Shown: positions 11,637-23,400 of the stretch, in pieces | How positions within the stretch are numbered: position 1 is the stretch's first letter | How the letters are laid out: each line of letters starts with the position of its first letter | Assembly: GCA_032622095.1 (NCBI GenBank) | Contig: CP136065.1 | Span: 40,489,503 to 40,553,502 of the forward strand | Direction: 5' to 3' | From: Siphonodentalium dalli | Taxonomy: Eukaryota; Mollusca; Scaphopoda; Gadilida; Siphonodentaliidae | DNA: 64,000 nucleotides | Translations under genes and position numbers: made by a program | Notes under the pieces: generated by a model | Database searches by the model: none | Seen by the model: the letters and a program-made list of their open reading frames with translations, nothing else | Told to the model about the DNA's origin: nothing

Positions 11637-12142
11637 CATAACTCCACAAAACAAGTCGGACAGACATAATAGCAGGTGTACAGGTTCCCATGGTACTAAA
11701 TATCAGTGCCAAGATTAAAATACATTGACGTAGAAATGTAGAAATAAAAGCTGCGACAAAATTATGCATGTTGCAAAAAAGTTTCTAAGTCGAATAGGGA
11801 GATAACTCCACCAAAAAATGTCGGACAGACGTCATAATCGCAGGTGCACAGGTTCCAATGGTACTAAATATCTGTGCCAAGTTTTGAAACAATTGACCTA
11901 AAAATGTAGGAATAAAAGCTCGGACAAAAGTATGCATGTTGTGAAAATTGTCTAAGTCGAAAAAGGGGGGATACCTCCTCCAAAAAAAGTCCGACAGACA
12001 TCATAATCGCAGGTGCACAGGTTCCCATGGTGGTTGATGTCCGTGTCAAGTTTCACGGAAATCGATAGAAAAACGACTGAGAAAAACTCCAGACAAATTT
12101 GTGTCCACGGACGGACGGACGGACAGACGGACGGACAGCCAA
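11637..12142. repeat. dispersed ~168-bp repeat, three tandem units with GACG tail
   Basis: Units are marked by aggtgcacaggttcc near 11668, 11841 and 12009 (spacings about 173 and 168 bp). The block ends in cggacggacggacagacgg near 12110-12135. It is the longest copy of the family seen at 21-229 and 9480-9870. Confidence 0.75.
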
Positions 12143-12281
12143 TCTGATACTAGTATACTACAATTCTAGGAAATTGAATTGAAACCAAATATCAAATCAA
12201 AACACGAAAAATATTAGCAAATCAAATAACGAATTTAATACTTGTAACAGGATTTTGGATAAGCTAAGATTTCAACATTCA

Positions 12282-12545
12282 ACCTTTTCATGACGGGAGC
12301 TGCGCTGATGTTGTACTGTATTAAAGACCCTGTGCCAGTGCATTCTCTTATATATGCGAGTCTCCCATATGGAACCTCGCATATATAAGATAATGCACTG
12401 TATACATACAAGGTCAAGGTAAATATTATGAGGCCAATGCATTCTCTTATATATGCGAGGCTCCCTATGGGAGACTCACATATTTTAGAGAATGCATTGG
12501 CACAGGGTTTTCGCAAACTTTCAGGGAGCTCCAGTCATAGAAGGG
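12282..12545. mobile_element. TTAA-type palindromic MITE, copy D
   Basis: Two large hairpins (about 12328-12400 and 12432-12503) are separated by the linker acaaggtcaaggtaaatat. Outer words are accttttcatgacgggagct on the left and agctccagtcatagaaggg on the right. The right flank is TTAA; the left is a mutated ttca. Confidence 0.75.
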
Positions 12546-12990
12546 TTAAATGAGGTACAGTATAGTTTGTTGGGACTTAGGCCAAATAAAATAGTACCTT
12601 CATTTCCGGTAACGGAGGGCAAAATAATTATGATAGGGAGGGGGATAAACCTCTTTTTTTCTGATTTTTTTTTAATTCCGATAATGCACAAGGCAATAAC
12701 AACCCTTAATGTATTATATATACAGATATACTATGTAATAATCTATATAGTCTATCTAGATATAATATTGTAATGAACTTGCAAGGCACTTTATTTTATA
12801 TTCTTTTATTTAAGTTTGTATTTATCATATGGCCTGGCAATAACAGGAGTCAGACTGCTCTTTGTACAAATCTCGCATGCACCACACCACTGCCTTCCCC
12901 ACATTGGACACAAAAATACTAAGTCAATACCTCTATAAAACTGATATAGACTTTATTCTAGTAGTTGAAATTATTATTTACAAATTATAT

Positions 12991-15722
12991 GCTGGTGGCG
13001 GTGCATTACTCACCCAGTGGGTTTGTGATAGAAGGAGTTCCTAGGTATGCTGGTGTCGTGAATTACTCACCCAGTGGGTTTGTGATAGAAGTGGTTCCTA
13101 TCTATGTCGGTGGTGGTGCATTACTCACACAGTGCGTTGGTGATATACGTGGTTCCTGGGTATAATAGTGGCGGTGCATTACCCACCCAGATGGTTTGAG
13201 ATAAAATCAGTTTCTGAGTACATTGGTGGCGGTGCATTACTCACCCAAATGGTTTGTGATAGAAGTGGTTCCTGTGTATACTTGTGGCGGTGCATTACTG
13301 GCCCAGATTGCTTGAGATAACATTTCTGTGTACACTGTTTACACTGGTGGCGGTGCATTACTCACCCAGTGGGTTGGTGATAGAAGTGGTTCCTGGGTAT
13401 ACTGATGGCGGTGCATTACTCACACAGATGGTTTGAGATAAAATCAGTTTCTGGGTACACTGGTGGCGGTGCATTACTCACTCAGAGGGTTGGTGATAGA
13501 AGTGGTTCCTAGGTATACTGGTGGCTGTGCATTACTCACCCAAAGGGTTTGTGATAGAAGTGGTTCCTATGTATGCCGGTGGTGTTGCATCACTCACCCA
13601 GTGGGTTTGTGATAGAAGTGGTTCCTATGTATGCCGGTGGTGGTGCATCACTCACCCAGTGGGTTTGTGATAGAAGTGGTTCCTATGTATGCCGGTGGTG
13701 GTGCATTACTCACCCAGTGGGTTTGTGATAGAAGTGGTTCCTATGTATGCCGGTGGTGGTGCATTACTCACCCAGTGGGTTTGTGATAGAAGTGGTTCCT
13801 ATATATGCTGGTGGTGGTGCATTACTCACACAGTGTGTTGGTGATATAAGTGGTTCCTAGGTATGCCGGTGGTGGTGCATTATTCACCCAGTGGGTTTGT
13901 GATAGAAGTGGTTCCTATGTATGCCGGTGGTGGTGCATCACTCACACAGTGTGTTGGTGATAGAATTGGTTCCTGTGTATAATGGTGGCGGTGCATTACC
14001 CACCCAGATGGTTTAAGATAAAATCAGTTTATGGGTACATTGGTGGCGGTGCATTACTCACCCAAATGGTTTGTGATAGAAGTGGTTCCTGTGTATACTG
14101 ATGGCGGTGCATTACTGGCCCAGATTGTTTGAGATAACATTTCTGGGTACACTGGTGGCGGTGCATTACTCACCCAGTGGGTTTGTGATAGAAGTGGTTC
14201 CTATGTATGCTGGTGGTGGTAGCTTACTCACCCAGTGGGTTGGTGATAGAAGTGGTTCCTGGGTATACTGATGGCGGTGCATTACTCACCCAAATGGTTT
14301 GTGATAGAAGTGGTTCCTGGGTATACTTGTGGCGGTGCATTACTGGCCCAGATTGTTTGAGATAACATTTCTGGGTACACTGGTGGCGGTACATTACTCA
14401 CTCAGAGGGTTGGTGATAGAAGTGGTTCCTATGTATAATGGTGGTGGTGCATTACTCACACAGTGTGTTGGTGATATAAGTGGTTCCTAGGTATACTGGT
14501 GGCGGTGTATTACTTACTGGGGGTTTGTGATAGAATTTCTTCCTGTTATACTGGTGGCTGTGCATTACTCACCCAAAGGGTTTGTGATAGAAGTGGTTCC
14601 TGGGTATACTGGTGGCGGTGTATTACTCACCCACAGGGTGTGTGATAGAAGTGGTTTCTGGGTATACTGGTGGTGGTGTAGTACTCACCCACAGGGTGTG
14701 TGATAGAAATGGCGCCTGTGTATGCTGGTGGTGGTGTATTACTCACCCACAGGGTGTGTGATAGAAATGGCGCCTGTGTATGCTGGTGGTGGTGTATTAC
14801 TCACCCACAGGGTGTGTGATAGAAATGGCGCCTGTGTATACTGGTGGCGGTGTATTACTCACCCACAGGGTGTGTGATAGAAATGGCGCCTGTGTATGCT
14901 GGTGGTGGTGTATTACTCACCCACAGGGTGTGTGATAGAAATGGCGCCTGTGTATGCTGGTGGTGGTGTATTACTCACCCACAGGGTGTGTGATAGAAAT
15001 GGCGCCTGTGTATGCTGGTGGTGGTGTATTACTCACCCACAGGGTGTGTGATAGAAATGGCGCCTGTGTATACTGGTGGCGGTGTATTACTCACCCACAG
15101 GGTGTGTGATAGAAATGGCGCCTGTGTATGCTGGTGGTGGTGTATTACTCACCCACATGGTGTGTGATAGAAATGGCGCCTGTGTATACTGGTGGCGGTG
15201 TATTACTCACCCACAGGGTGTGTGATAGAAATGGCCCCTGTGTATACTGGTGGTGGTGTATTACTCACACACAGGGTGTGTGATAGAAATTGCGCCTGTG
15301 TATACTGGTGGCGGTGTATTACTCACCCACAGGGTGTGTGATAGAAATGGCCCCTGTGTATACTGGTGGCGGTGTATTACTCACCCACAGGGTGTGTGGT
15401 AGAAATGGCCCCTGTGTATACTGGTGGTGGTGTATTACTCACCCACAGGGTGTGTGATAGAAGTGGTTCCTGGGTATACTGGTGGCGGTGTATTACTCAC
15501 CCACAGGGTATGTGATAGAAATGGCGCCTGGGTATACTGGTGGCGGTGTATTACTCACCCACAGGGTATGTGATAGAAATGGCGCCTGGGTATACTGGTG
15601 GCGGTGTATTACTCACCCACAGGGTGTGTGATAGAAATGGCGCCTGGGTATACTGGTGGCGGTGTATTACTCACCCACAGGGTGTGTGATAGAAATGGCG
15701 CCTGTGTATGCTGGTGGTGGTG
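12991..15722. repeat. 58-bp minisatellite, about 47 units
   Basis: The repeat unit runs from ctggtggcggtgcattactc through tgtgatagaagtggttcc. At 58 bp it is not a multiple of three, so it cannot keep one reading frame. Two subfamilies are spatially separated. Type A (acccagtgggtttgtgatag, agtggttcc) fills about 12991-14600. Type B (acccacagggtgtgtgatag, aatggcgcc) fills about 14600-15722 and is far more uniform. A three-unit block with ggtttgagataaaatcagtt and attactggcccagatt recurs about 810 bp (14 units) apart, showing a higher-order duplication. Confidence 0.95.
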
Positions 15723-15939
15723 CGTCTGCAGCTTTGTGCACAGCCTCATCTTCTGGTATTATGTAGATTTTAGAAGGAGGATCCTAAATAGAAAGATAAA
15801 AAGCTGCTTGTATTTTGGCACCAGGGCTACAATGTTGAACTTACTGATATTCGCAATTTGATGCATCATCAAAATCTGATTCGCTTTACAATTCTGGGTA
15901 CATCATCTTGTGACGTAGCCGATCAGTGTTTTTCATGGT

Positions 15940-16944
15940 ATGACCAAAATCGATAGAGACGTGTAAATCACATTAATTAAATGGTAGACAAAATCCAAGA
16001 TGGCCACTGGTGACCATGTTTTTTGACAAAATGCGGAAAATAAAGTTGCCTCCCAGAACATGTCACCTGAAGATCCTTATAAATTTGGTGACGATCGGGT
16101 GAGGGATGTGGCCTTTAGGTTGTGGCGAAGGATTTAGTCATGCAAAGAGTAAAATCCATGACTGCTGCTGGCAGTAATGTTTTTCAATGAATTTCGGAAC
16201 AAAATTGATGGCCCTCATCTAGAGGTCACCCTGAAGATGCATATAAAGTTTGGTGATGATATGTAGGGTGTGCCAAAGGATTCAGTGATGCAAAGAGTAA
16301 AATACAGGATGGCTGCCAGTACCCATGTTTTTAATAAAATTTTTTTTTAATTTGATAGCTCTCATCTAGAGCTGATCCTGATCATGCCTGCAAACATTTC
16401 TTTGATATATGCAGGCTGCAGGGTGTGCCGATGGATTCAAATTTTCAAAGTCCAAGATGGCTGCTGGTGGCCATGTTTTTAAACGAATTTCAGAAATAAT
16501 TGATGGCTCCCATTTAGAGGTACCTCCAACGATCCATATGAAGTTTGATAATGATCCAATGAGGGATGTGGCCTGTAGGGTTTAGTCATGCAAAGAATAA
16601 AATTCAAGATGGCTGCCAGCGGCCATCTTTTTCATCTAAAATCACTAAAAATTTGATAGCTCCCATCTTGAGGTGACCCTAAATATGCCTGTAAATTTTC
16701 AAACATTTCTCCAATAAATGTGGGCTGCAGGGTGTTCCGATGGATTCAAATTTTAAATCCAAAATGGCTGCTGGTGACCATGTTTTTTAATGAAGTTTGG
16801 AAAAGTTTTGATGGCTCCCATCTAGAGTTCACCCCGAAGATCCATATGAAGTTTGGTGATGATCGGGAGAGGGGTGTGGCCTGTAGGGTGAGCCAAACAA
16901 AATTTTGGTGGACTGACGCACAGACAACGGATGCCAATCCATGG
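15940..16944. repeat. ~153-bp tandem array (about 6 diverged units)
   Basis: The words caagatggctgctggtggcc, tgatggctcccatctagagg and gaagtttggtgatgatc recur in order. The first falls near 15996, 16150, 16305, 16452, 16604 and 16761. Units are strongly diverged. The array ends in gacgcacagacaacggatgcc and the hairpin that follows. Confidence 0.75.
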
Positions 16945-16982
16945 CGATAGCTCAATCTTTACAGAGTAAAGTTGAGCTATAA
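16945..16982. repeat. hairpin closing the 153-bp array
   Basis: The sequence gatagctcaatctttac pairs with gtaaagttgagctat around a short loop. It sits exactly at the end of the 153-bp array and may mark the terminus of the parent element. Confidence 0.55.
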
Positions 16983-17214
16983 TAACGTGTTATGTACACA
17001 CAGTTGTAAATAACTAAATACTTCTTTACTGGTGGGACAAATTAAAAACAAAATGACAATCACTCTGACACGGTGAGCCACTACCGTACTTATAATCCAT
17101 GTATAAGATTGACATTTTGTGTCATTTGGGTAGTATATACTCGTATATTAATAATAAGAAAAACATTCTTTTGAGTTTTGACCATATAAATATATTTTAT
17201 TCATGCTAGGGTCC

Positions 17215-17305
17215 TATGAATCACAACATGTTTGTTGAATCGAACCTCGAATCAAATCAGGGAGAAGATTTCATATCGAATCAAACCTCGAATCGAATCA
17301 CCATA
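17215..17305. repeat. gaatcgaatc repeat cluster, second copy
   Basis: It shares the order of words (ggtcctatgaatc, ctcgaatc, tatcgaatc, ctcgaatcgaatca) with 1785-1885, including the preceding cctatgaatc/cctgtgaatc context. Confidence 0.55.
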
Positions 17306-17800
17306 ATAAAAAGTACAGCAACTTTAACAATATGTTTTCGTCGTGGTGATTATATAGAAATCATGATGAATAATCCATCAATTCATCATGGCCATACACT
17401 GTCATGTTTTGGCTGATAATACTGGAAAATTTAATTTATGAATGAAATTGGACTGGATGGAGGTGCTGTGAATATAGAGAGAAAGATTTTGGGGAATTAA
17501 CGCATATGTTATGACGTATCGTCGATCATAAATGTACCGTACTTTGTTGCATGTGCAGTAATTCAATGTGTTCCATTACATGTGATGCTCCAGTGCAAAG
17601 GGAAGTAATTCAAATTGCAGCTATTACTAGTACTGGTATATATATGGCAGTACTGGTCAGAAATCATTCAATAATCAGTGCGAATGTGAGTGTCATAACA
17701 TTTAACTTTAGGCATTATTTGCATGTTTTGGGATGTTCAGTAAGGATATTATTATGCAACCAATAATTCTATTGAAAAGGCCACCTTGGGGATTTCCAAC

Positions 17801-17940
17801 TGCACCCCCCCCCCCCTTGAGTCGGAATCACACCAACACAACTTTTTGCATACTTCCATTTGCACCCCCCCCCCCCCACCTTGAGTCGGAATCACACCAA
17901 CACAACTTTTTGCATAATTCCATTTGCACCCTCTTGTACC
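17801..17940. repeat. ~72-bp duplication bounded by C-runs
   Basis: Two copies of the unit ttgagtcggaatcacaccaa plus actttttgcat are each preceded by a long C run (12 and about 16 bases). The C-runs are likely polymorphic. Confidence 0.7.
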
Positions 17941-18097
17941 TCATGCTCAGGCCTAATTTCCTATATATTCATAAGCCATGCTTCTATGTTCCCAGTATGA
18001 GAACATTAAGATATTTTAACCTGAAAATTGCCCAAAAAACAACTAGTGGTCTAATTCCAGACAAATGCACACAGCTACCGACAACAGACCAGGAAAC

Positions 18098-18560
18098 ACA
18101 GGGCCGACCATGGTTGTTCGGCTCGGTGTGAGAAATTTTTGAAAATTATACAAGAAAATCGCAAATCCTAGCATCTAGACTGGCCTCAACTGAAGCTTTC
18201 CTAGTGTTGGAAATTTCAAACCTCATTCTCCCCCTCAGGTTGGAAAATCCTTCAACTGATGACCATTTATGTCTACAAGTTTGACCAAATGTAGTAAATT
18301 ATTGTTTTGCTAAACTAATTAGCAGTTTCGTATTGGCCATGTGGATGGCGCAATGACACACCGGGCCGACCATGGTTCGGCCCGGTGTGCGAAAATTTTG
18401 AAATCTGAACAAGAAAATCGCAAAATCCTAACATCTAGACTAGCCTCAAGTCTTCTTAGGGATCAGGGATCAGGACACAAGCTTTCCAAGTGTTGGAAAT
18501 TTCCAACCTGTCACCCCCCTAAGGTTGGAAAATTTCCAACTGATGACCATTTCTGTCAAA
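18098..18560. repeat. diverged direct duplication (~180-200-bp units)
   Basis: The order gccgaccatggttcggc, aagaaaatcgcaaa, catctagact, agtgttggaaatttc, ggttggaaaat and aactgatgaccattt occurs twice. The first copy is at 18098-18275 and the second at 18359-18560. Confidence 0.65.
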
Positions 18561-18723
18561 ATAAATAAACATTTATCATGGTAAAAAATGTACCACCGTT
18601 TACATTTATCATTTATCGTGGTAAGACCATCGTTTACCTTGTTAATATCGTGGTAAAATGTTGGTTATCACGGTAATTTATATATTACTATGTAAATCGA
18701 AATCATCTCATCTTATATAACTA

Positions 18724-18808
18724 CTAGCAGATTAGCCCGTCACTGGCGGGATTGGTCCCATGGCTTTGGTCGATCCATTAATTTTTGTTTTTCAATGTAA
18801 CCCCGTAC
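18724..18808 (+). repeat. dispersed repeat 5' segment (copy of 62357-62443)
   Basis: About 85 bp, from actagcagattagcccg to gtaaccccgtac, match 62357-62443 with only a few differences. Downstream sequence then differs, so this copy is truncated or fused to something else. Confidence 0.8.
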
Positions 18809-21028
18809 AGGCACGCCGACAACAAGTCGGATAAAAGTGCCATTTTTTCATATCCTGTAGGACAGCATCTCTAGTCTAGAAATTTTCTCAAGAACCAACT
18901 TTTTGACCGTCGTAGATCCGAAAATTCAAGATGGCGTCCAAGATGGCCACCGGTTTGACGGTGGTACACCTAATAGTTTTGCTACTGGCTATGAACTATT
19001 TAATTCCATTTGAGATATTTCAACCCTTACTGTCCGTTCCATAGCAAACATAATCGCGTGTTGAGTTTACATAGACTCCGATATTTATACATGCATGTGC
19101 ATGCTCCGCTGTTATACTTTTCTTAAATGTCCATCTAGATAATTATGTATACCTTGTTTACAATGATGTACAAACGGAATATACCTTAAATCCGCACCCA
19201 TTCACATGTGTGTGTGTACATATACAAATAATACAACACTATTGCAACGTTGATGCAATATGTGCACCTTGCGTGTACATGTATATGACAAATTTATACC
19301 AATATCGACGTTCGTTCGTCCATTCGTCCACATTCCGTACTAGCTTCTAATATTACTTTATTTTATTATATTTGTGATACTTCAAGCTATAACGCAGTCT
19401 CACTTGCGCGTGGAGAATGAACAACTAGGGCATTTATATGTATATTATATACAAGACAATAATTAGGCACTTAGGTCATTCAAGTGTATATTTCACACCT
19501 CTTCCAGTTCATATTCCTACTCTGTTTTGTTTCCTCCTTTCCATGGGGTTACTGTTACTCCTTGGGGGAGCTGATCATTTGCTGGTGTTTGATATATAAT
19601 CGTGATTGTGTTGATCCACAAACTGTACACATTGGCAGGTTGGGGCGGCAACTCATATCGCGGTATTAAGGATTGCCTTATAACCGACCCGTATGGCCGC
19701 CCTGATCTCTAATAAGTCAAGAGAGCACACATGGATTATAATATGAAGGACTGGCATGTCACCATTCAGACTCGTCTTCTCCAATGGGTAGCAACTATAA
19801 TACTCGAAGCGCCGTTTCTGATATATTTTAAATCACGCTGCTCACCCCTTGTGAAAACATAATCGTGCGTATTAAAAACTACATTTAATTACCTGGGCAC
19901 ACACACGTATATGTATGTACGTGTGTCTTTATGTATGCGTATGTGTATATAGGTCTGTGTGTGTCTATGTAATTATATGTAAGTGTAGTTGTGTGTCTTC
20001 TTGTTCGTCTTATGAATATATCGCACTTAAATCGAACTGTTGTCCACAGAATTGCAGAAAATATACTATTTTATTTGAGATATTTCGTCCCATGTGCAAA
20101 CATAATCGCACGTGGTATATCAAGACTACATTTGATTCTTAGGACACACACACATAAGCAGTTGCATGTCTTCCAGTTGCACATAAATCGAATTGTTATG
20201 CACAGTACTGCGACCTCAAGGCTCTGGCCGTCTAACCCGAACCCCTCACTCAGCTCCGGGTACCGTAGCTAATTATGTATTACATGTAAATAATAATTAT
20301 ATATAATGATTATATTTATAACTATATCCCTTGTTGAGATTTGTAAATATTCTGATGCATATATATGTATGATACGCTCTCTTTATTATATAGGCAGACA
20401 CTCCTATTGCATGAAATAATTTCACTGAATAATCTGTTCCTGACTTACCTCATCGATCCACGTTCCCCTTCTGAATCTGTACGTCACATGAATATTTCTA
20501 CCCCCCCCCCCCCCCCACTTACCCCGTCCCCGTTAGATATAATATGAATCTCATTAAAACATATCCAAGACATGCTATCCCATCTAGTAGAATAGCGGTA
20601 TATGTCTGAAATATGAACATCTGAATATACCAGAACATATTTTTTAAAGTACATGGAAATTGAATCCATATCGCCAAAAACTATTGATTCGCCCATTTTC
20701 ATATAAGTTCCTAGATAACGATCACTCAGATAAAGATTCCGATCGGCCGGCACAACCATACTTGGTATGCATTCTATTGCTACTCACGATCTCTTTATAC
20801 TCTCTTTCACTATACTCAACTTCTCTTCTGTTCTACTCTGTTCTCTTTCCCCTACCTACTCGTCCCTACCTGGCAAACAGACTGGGTTGAAATCAAATTT
20901 AAAACACACCAACGATACGTATACATTTCTATATATTGCCAGAGTATGCTCTATTTATATGTTTGTAACTGTGCACCGAGAATGCCCAAAGCAGAATTGT
21001 TCTCAGGATTTTGACATGACTTTCGATA
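18809..21028. other. unassigned stretch with low-complexity sequence
   Basis: Diverged copies of a segment containing gcaaacataatcg occur near 19045, 19855 and 20095. CA/TG-rich microsatellite occurs around 19900-19990, and a C15 run near 20500. None of the short open frames encodes a recognisable domain. Confidence 0.5.
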
Positions 21029-21247
21029 ATGCGTGACATAATGTTACATAGGGCAAGAATCGGCGAATTTCACACTCTTGCTGTCAGACTGTCATGGAGG
21101 GTGCGTCTCCGTGTGAAACAATCAGGAACATGCTTGTTCTATATCATGCTGCGCTTGCGTGGACTGGATCTCATAACTGCCTTAAAAATGACACTGTTAG
21201 TTTTCATTTTCTTCCCGGTGGAACAATTCCGTACTCTTAAACATAAC

Positions 21248-21389
21248 ATGGCAGACACGAACATTTCGAATGCTCCAAATTCCGAAGATGAAAAGACGAA
21301 ACTGAACACTAAACTTGCGATATCACACACAACTGTATTCCTCTTCATATGCGTGACAATTCTAATAGTATTAACGGTATTTTTTAGCA
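21248..21389 (+). pseudogene. LINE leader with hydrophobic segment
   Basis: An open frame starting at the ATG at 21248 (a longer frame opens at 21029) encodes a polar N-terminus followed by a strongly hydrophobic stretch of about 19 residues (TTVFLFICVTILIVLTVFF). This resembles a signal anchor or transmembrane segment. The frame then enters a run of six T at 21380-21385. The 2A-like sequence follows immediately but one base out of register: removing one T would make the leader continuous with the 2A motif. As it stands the leader frame runs on to an arginine-rich end and a stop at 21427. Either a +1 mutation or programmed slippage would explain this; mutation is more likely in a decayed copy. 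Confidence 0.6.
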
Positions 21390-21533
21390 ATGTCTCTCTT
21401 GGTCCTAGCAGGAGACGTCGAGACTAACCCAGGCCCTTCAACCGAACAACACAGTCACTCGGTACTTGTATTGAATACACAGAGTATCATAAATAAATTA
21501 GATATACTTGCGGCCGAAACATCAAGTGGCTAG
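21390..21533 (+). pseudogene. 2A-like peptide and start of LINE ORF2
   Basis: From the ATG at 21390 the frame reads MSLLVLAGDVETNPGP, which carries the complete D-V/I-E-x-N-P-G-P signature of 2A ribosome-skipping peptides. The predicted skip is between Gly (21432-21434) and Pro (21435-21437). The sequence then runs into the endonuclease start (VLVLNTQSIINKLD) and stops at TAG 21531-21533 within what should be continuous coding sequence. In this class of element the 2A site would release the leader from the endonuclease-reverse transcriptase. That role is inferred from the family and untested here. Confidence 0.85.
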
Positions 21534-21862
21534 TACGGCGTATGTTTATTAACCGAATCATGGCTCGATCATTCTATCCCGGATTCAGAAATCCATCTTC
21601 CTGGCTACCACGATCCCGCCCGCAAAGACAGGAACGATGGTAGAAGAGGAGGGGTGTGTGTATTTACGTTCGCGACACTATACCATTAAAAATACGCGAA
21701 GATCTTGACAGTGATGAAGTAGAAAGTATCTGGATAGAGGTTACAACTAACACAAAACGTTGTCTTGTATGATGCTTTTATCGCCCTACCAACTCCCCCC
21801 AAGCATGTGGACGAAAATTAATAATAACATTTCCCTTGCGCGCAATAGCGACCTGGATGTCA
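21534..21862 (+). pseudogene. LINE AP-endonuclease domain, N-terminal part
   Basis: The conserved endonuclease motifs appear in order. First is LLTESWLD, with the catalytic Glu codon at 21555. Next is RKDRNDGRRGGVCVF (about 21618-21665), then IWIEV and YRPTNSP. The frame must be changed after VCVFT and again before the KINNNISLARNSDLDVI segment, and an in-frame TGA interrupts CLV-CFYRP. The domain continues at 23140 after the inserted DNA element. Without the insertion the two halves join exactly at the conserved IIGGDFN motif. Confidence 0.8.
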
Positions 21863-21865
21863 TAA

Positions 21866-23136
21866 AGGTACGTGCATACGCTGGCAATATTGCACTGCAA
21901 ACAGCAAAAATGCCAGCTGCAAAATTGCCAAAACGGATAAATTTCTGCCCGCTGTCAACAAATCAGCGTTAGTTGTGATCAATGAACGACAGCCGTTTTG
22001 CATGATTGATGAGCTGTTTGCAATATATTAGAACACGACGCGTGTTGGTGTTCTTAGGCCAGTCAAAATAATGTCACTTGACATGTTTGAATGTGATATC
22101 ACCACGGCCAGCTCTCTCTTGCTGGGATGCTGTTCATATATGAGTACAAAAAACGCCACCTAGACAGGAGTTGATGGGACCGCACTTGGCTCAACGAAGA
22201 TAACCGACGAATTCAAATCTTCCCGACTATCATCCCAAACTCCAAACTTGTCATTCCAATAATTTTAGTCACAAACTCGTTGGTCTTCATGTTAAGTAAC
22301 AAAAAATAAGTTAAGAAAAACGGGGGGGGGGGACGTGGTGCTGATGTTAAACAAAACAACGAAATTAAATAAATAGTAACACAAGTTAATCACAAGCACA
22401 CAATATATTGTTATTCAAATGGCATGAATAATTATATAGGCCCATATATGCTTTATCAATGCCAAAGACTAACATCCCATTATATTAGACCCCGCCCCCA
22501 CCACCACGACACAAGCAGTCACTTTTAAACCACTACAATTACATAGATATCACAGTCTGGGTAGATGGTGTTGGCACGTTTTCGAACCCCAGCTTGATCT
22601 GAATTGAGTGATATCTCAATGTGCCATTCTGATCGATACATGACCATTTCGATAACAATTGAGAATTTGTACACGCTCACTGAAGTAAGAACATTTGAAG
22701 TAATGCATGGATACTCATAGTGAGTCCTGTCACCGTCTCCCATATATAGCTCCCACATTTATGACTCGAGAAGCATCACTTTTTGTACTCTTTTTATCAC
22801 GCCATATCATCATATCCTCATATAACGGAGATCCGTACACATGTATAATTAAGTGTGTATGAGAATCACAGAGAACACACCCGATACCATTCGATCGTAT
22901 CAAAAGGACGGTACAGACACAATCAATTATTGTTAGTGGCCTTGTTTTGTGGCCACCGGCACAGAGGTATACGCCGTTATCATATATCACCGTTGATTGC
23001 TGACGATCAGCCACGACCCAGCACGACCTAGTCGGCAGCTGGCAAAAATACCAGCTAACAAAACAAAACAAAACAACCTTTGCAGCTGGCATTTTTGCAG
23101 TTTGCAGTGCAATATTGCCAGCGTATGAACGTACCC
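21866..23136. mobile_element. Harbinger-like non-autonomous element inserted in the LINE (1,271 bp)
   Basis: Inverted ends of about 58 bp (aggtacgtgcatacgctggc at the left; the right end reads gggtacgttcatacgctggc in complement) bound the element. TAA lies directly outside both ends (21863-21865 and 23137-23139), the 3-bp TWA duplication of PIF/Harbinger elements. Deleting the element plus one TAA restores the LINE reading frame through the endonuclease GGDFN motif, which fixes the boundaries independently. The interior has a G10 run and short unrecognised open frames, but no transposase. Confidence 0.9.
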
Positions 23137-23139
23137 TAA

Positions 23140-23400
23140 TAGGTGGAGATTTCAATGAAAACTATGTATACAACGGTAATGGTAAAATAAAGGGCATTTG
23201 TAGCGAACGAGGTCTGACCCAACTGGTCGCTGATAATACGCATTTTACTGAAAACTACTCATCTATTCTCGACTTGCTCACGACCAGCAGCCCTGATCTT
23301 GTTGATTCCCCGTGTGTTCTTAGCAACATATTCGACAACATAGTAAGGACAATGGTATCACTGTCCAGTTACTGCTCGGATAAAACTTTTGAAAAATAAA
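23140..23400 (+). pseudogene. LINE AP-endonuclease domain, C-terminal part
   Basis: The sequence resumes with IGGDFNENY (GGDFN at 23142-23156, with the metal-binding Asp and Asn of the fold). It continues through a variable segment to SILDLLTTSSPDLVD, the Ser-x-Leu-Asp-Leu motif near the end of LINE endonucleases. It closes with a VLSNIFDNI-like segment where the catalytic Asp-His region (S.H.) would be expected; the usual SDH is not visible. The frame closes at about 23399. Confidence 0.75.

Noticed and set aside
12991-15722. Tandem array considered as a CRISPR array
   Set aside because: Units are directly abutting 58-bp repeats with no unique spacers, and the surrounding DNA is animal-type.
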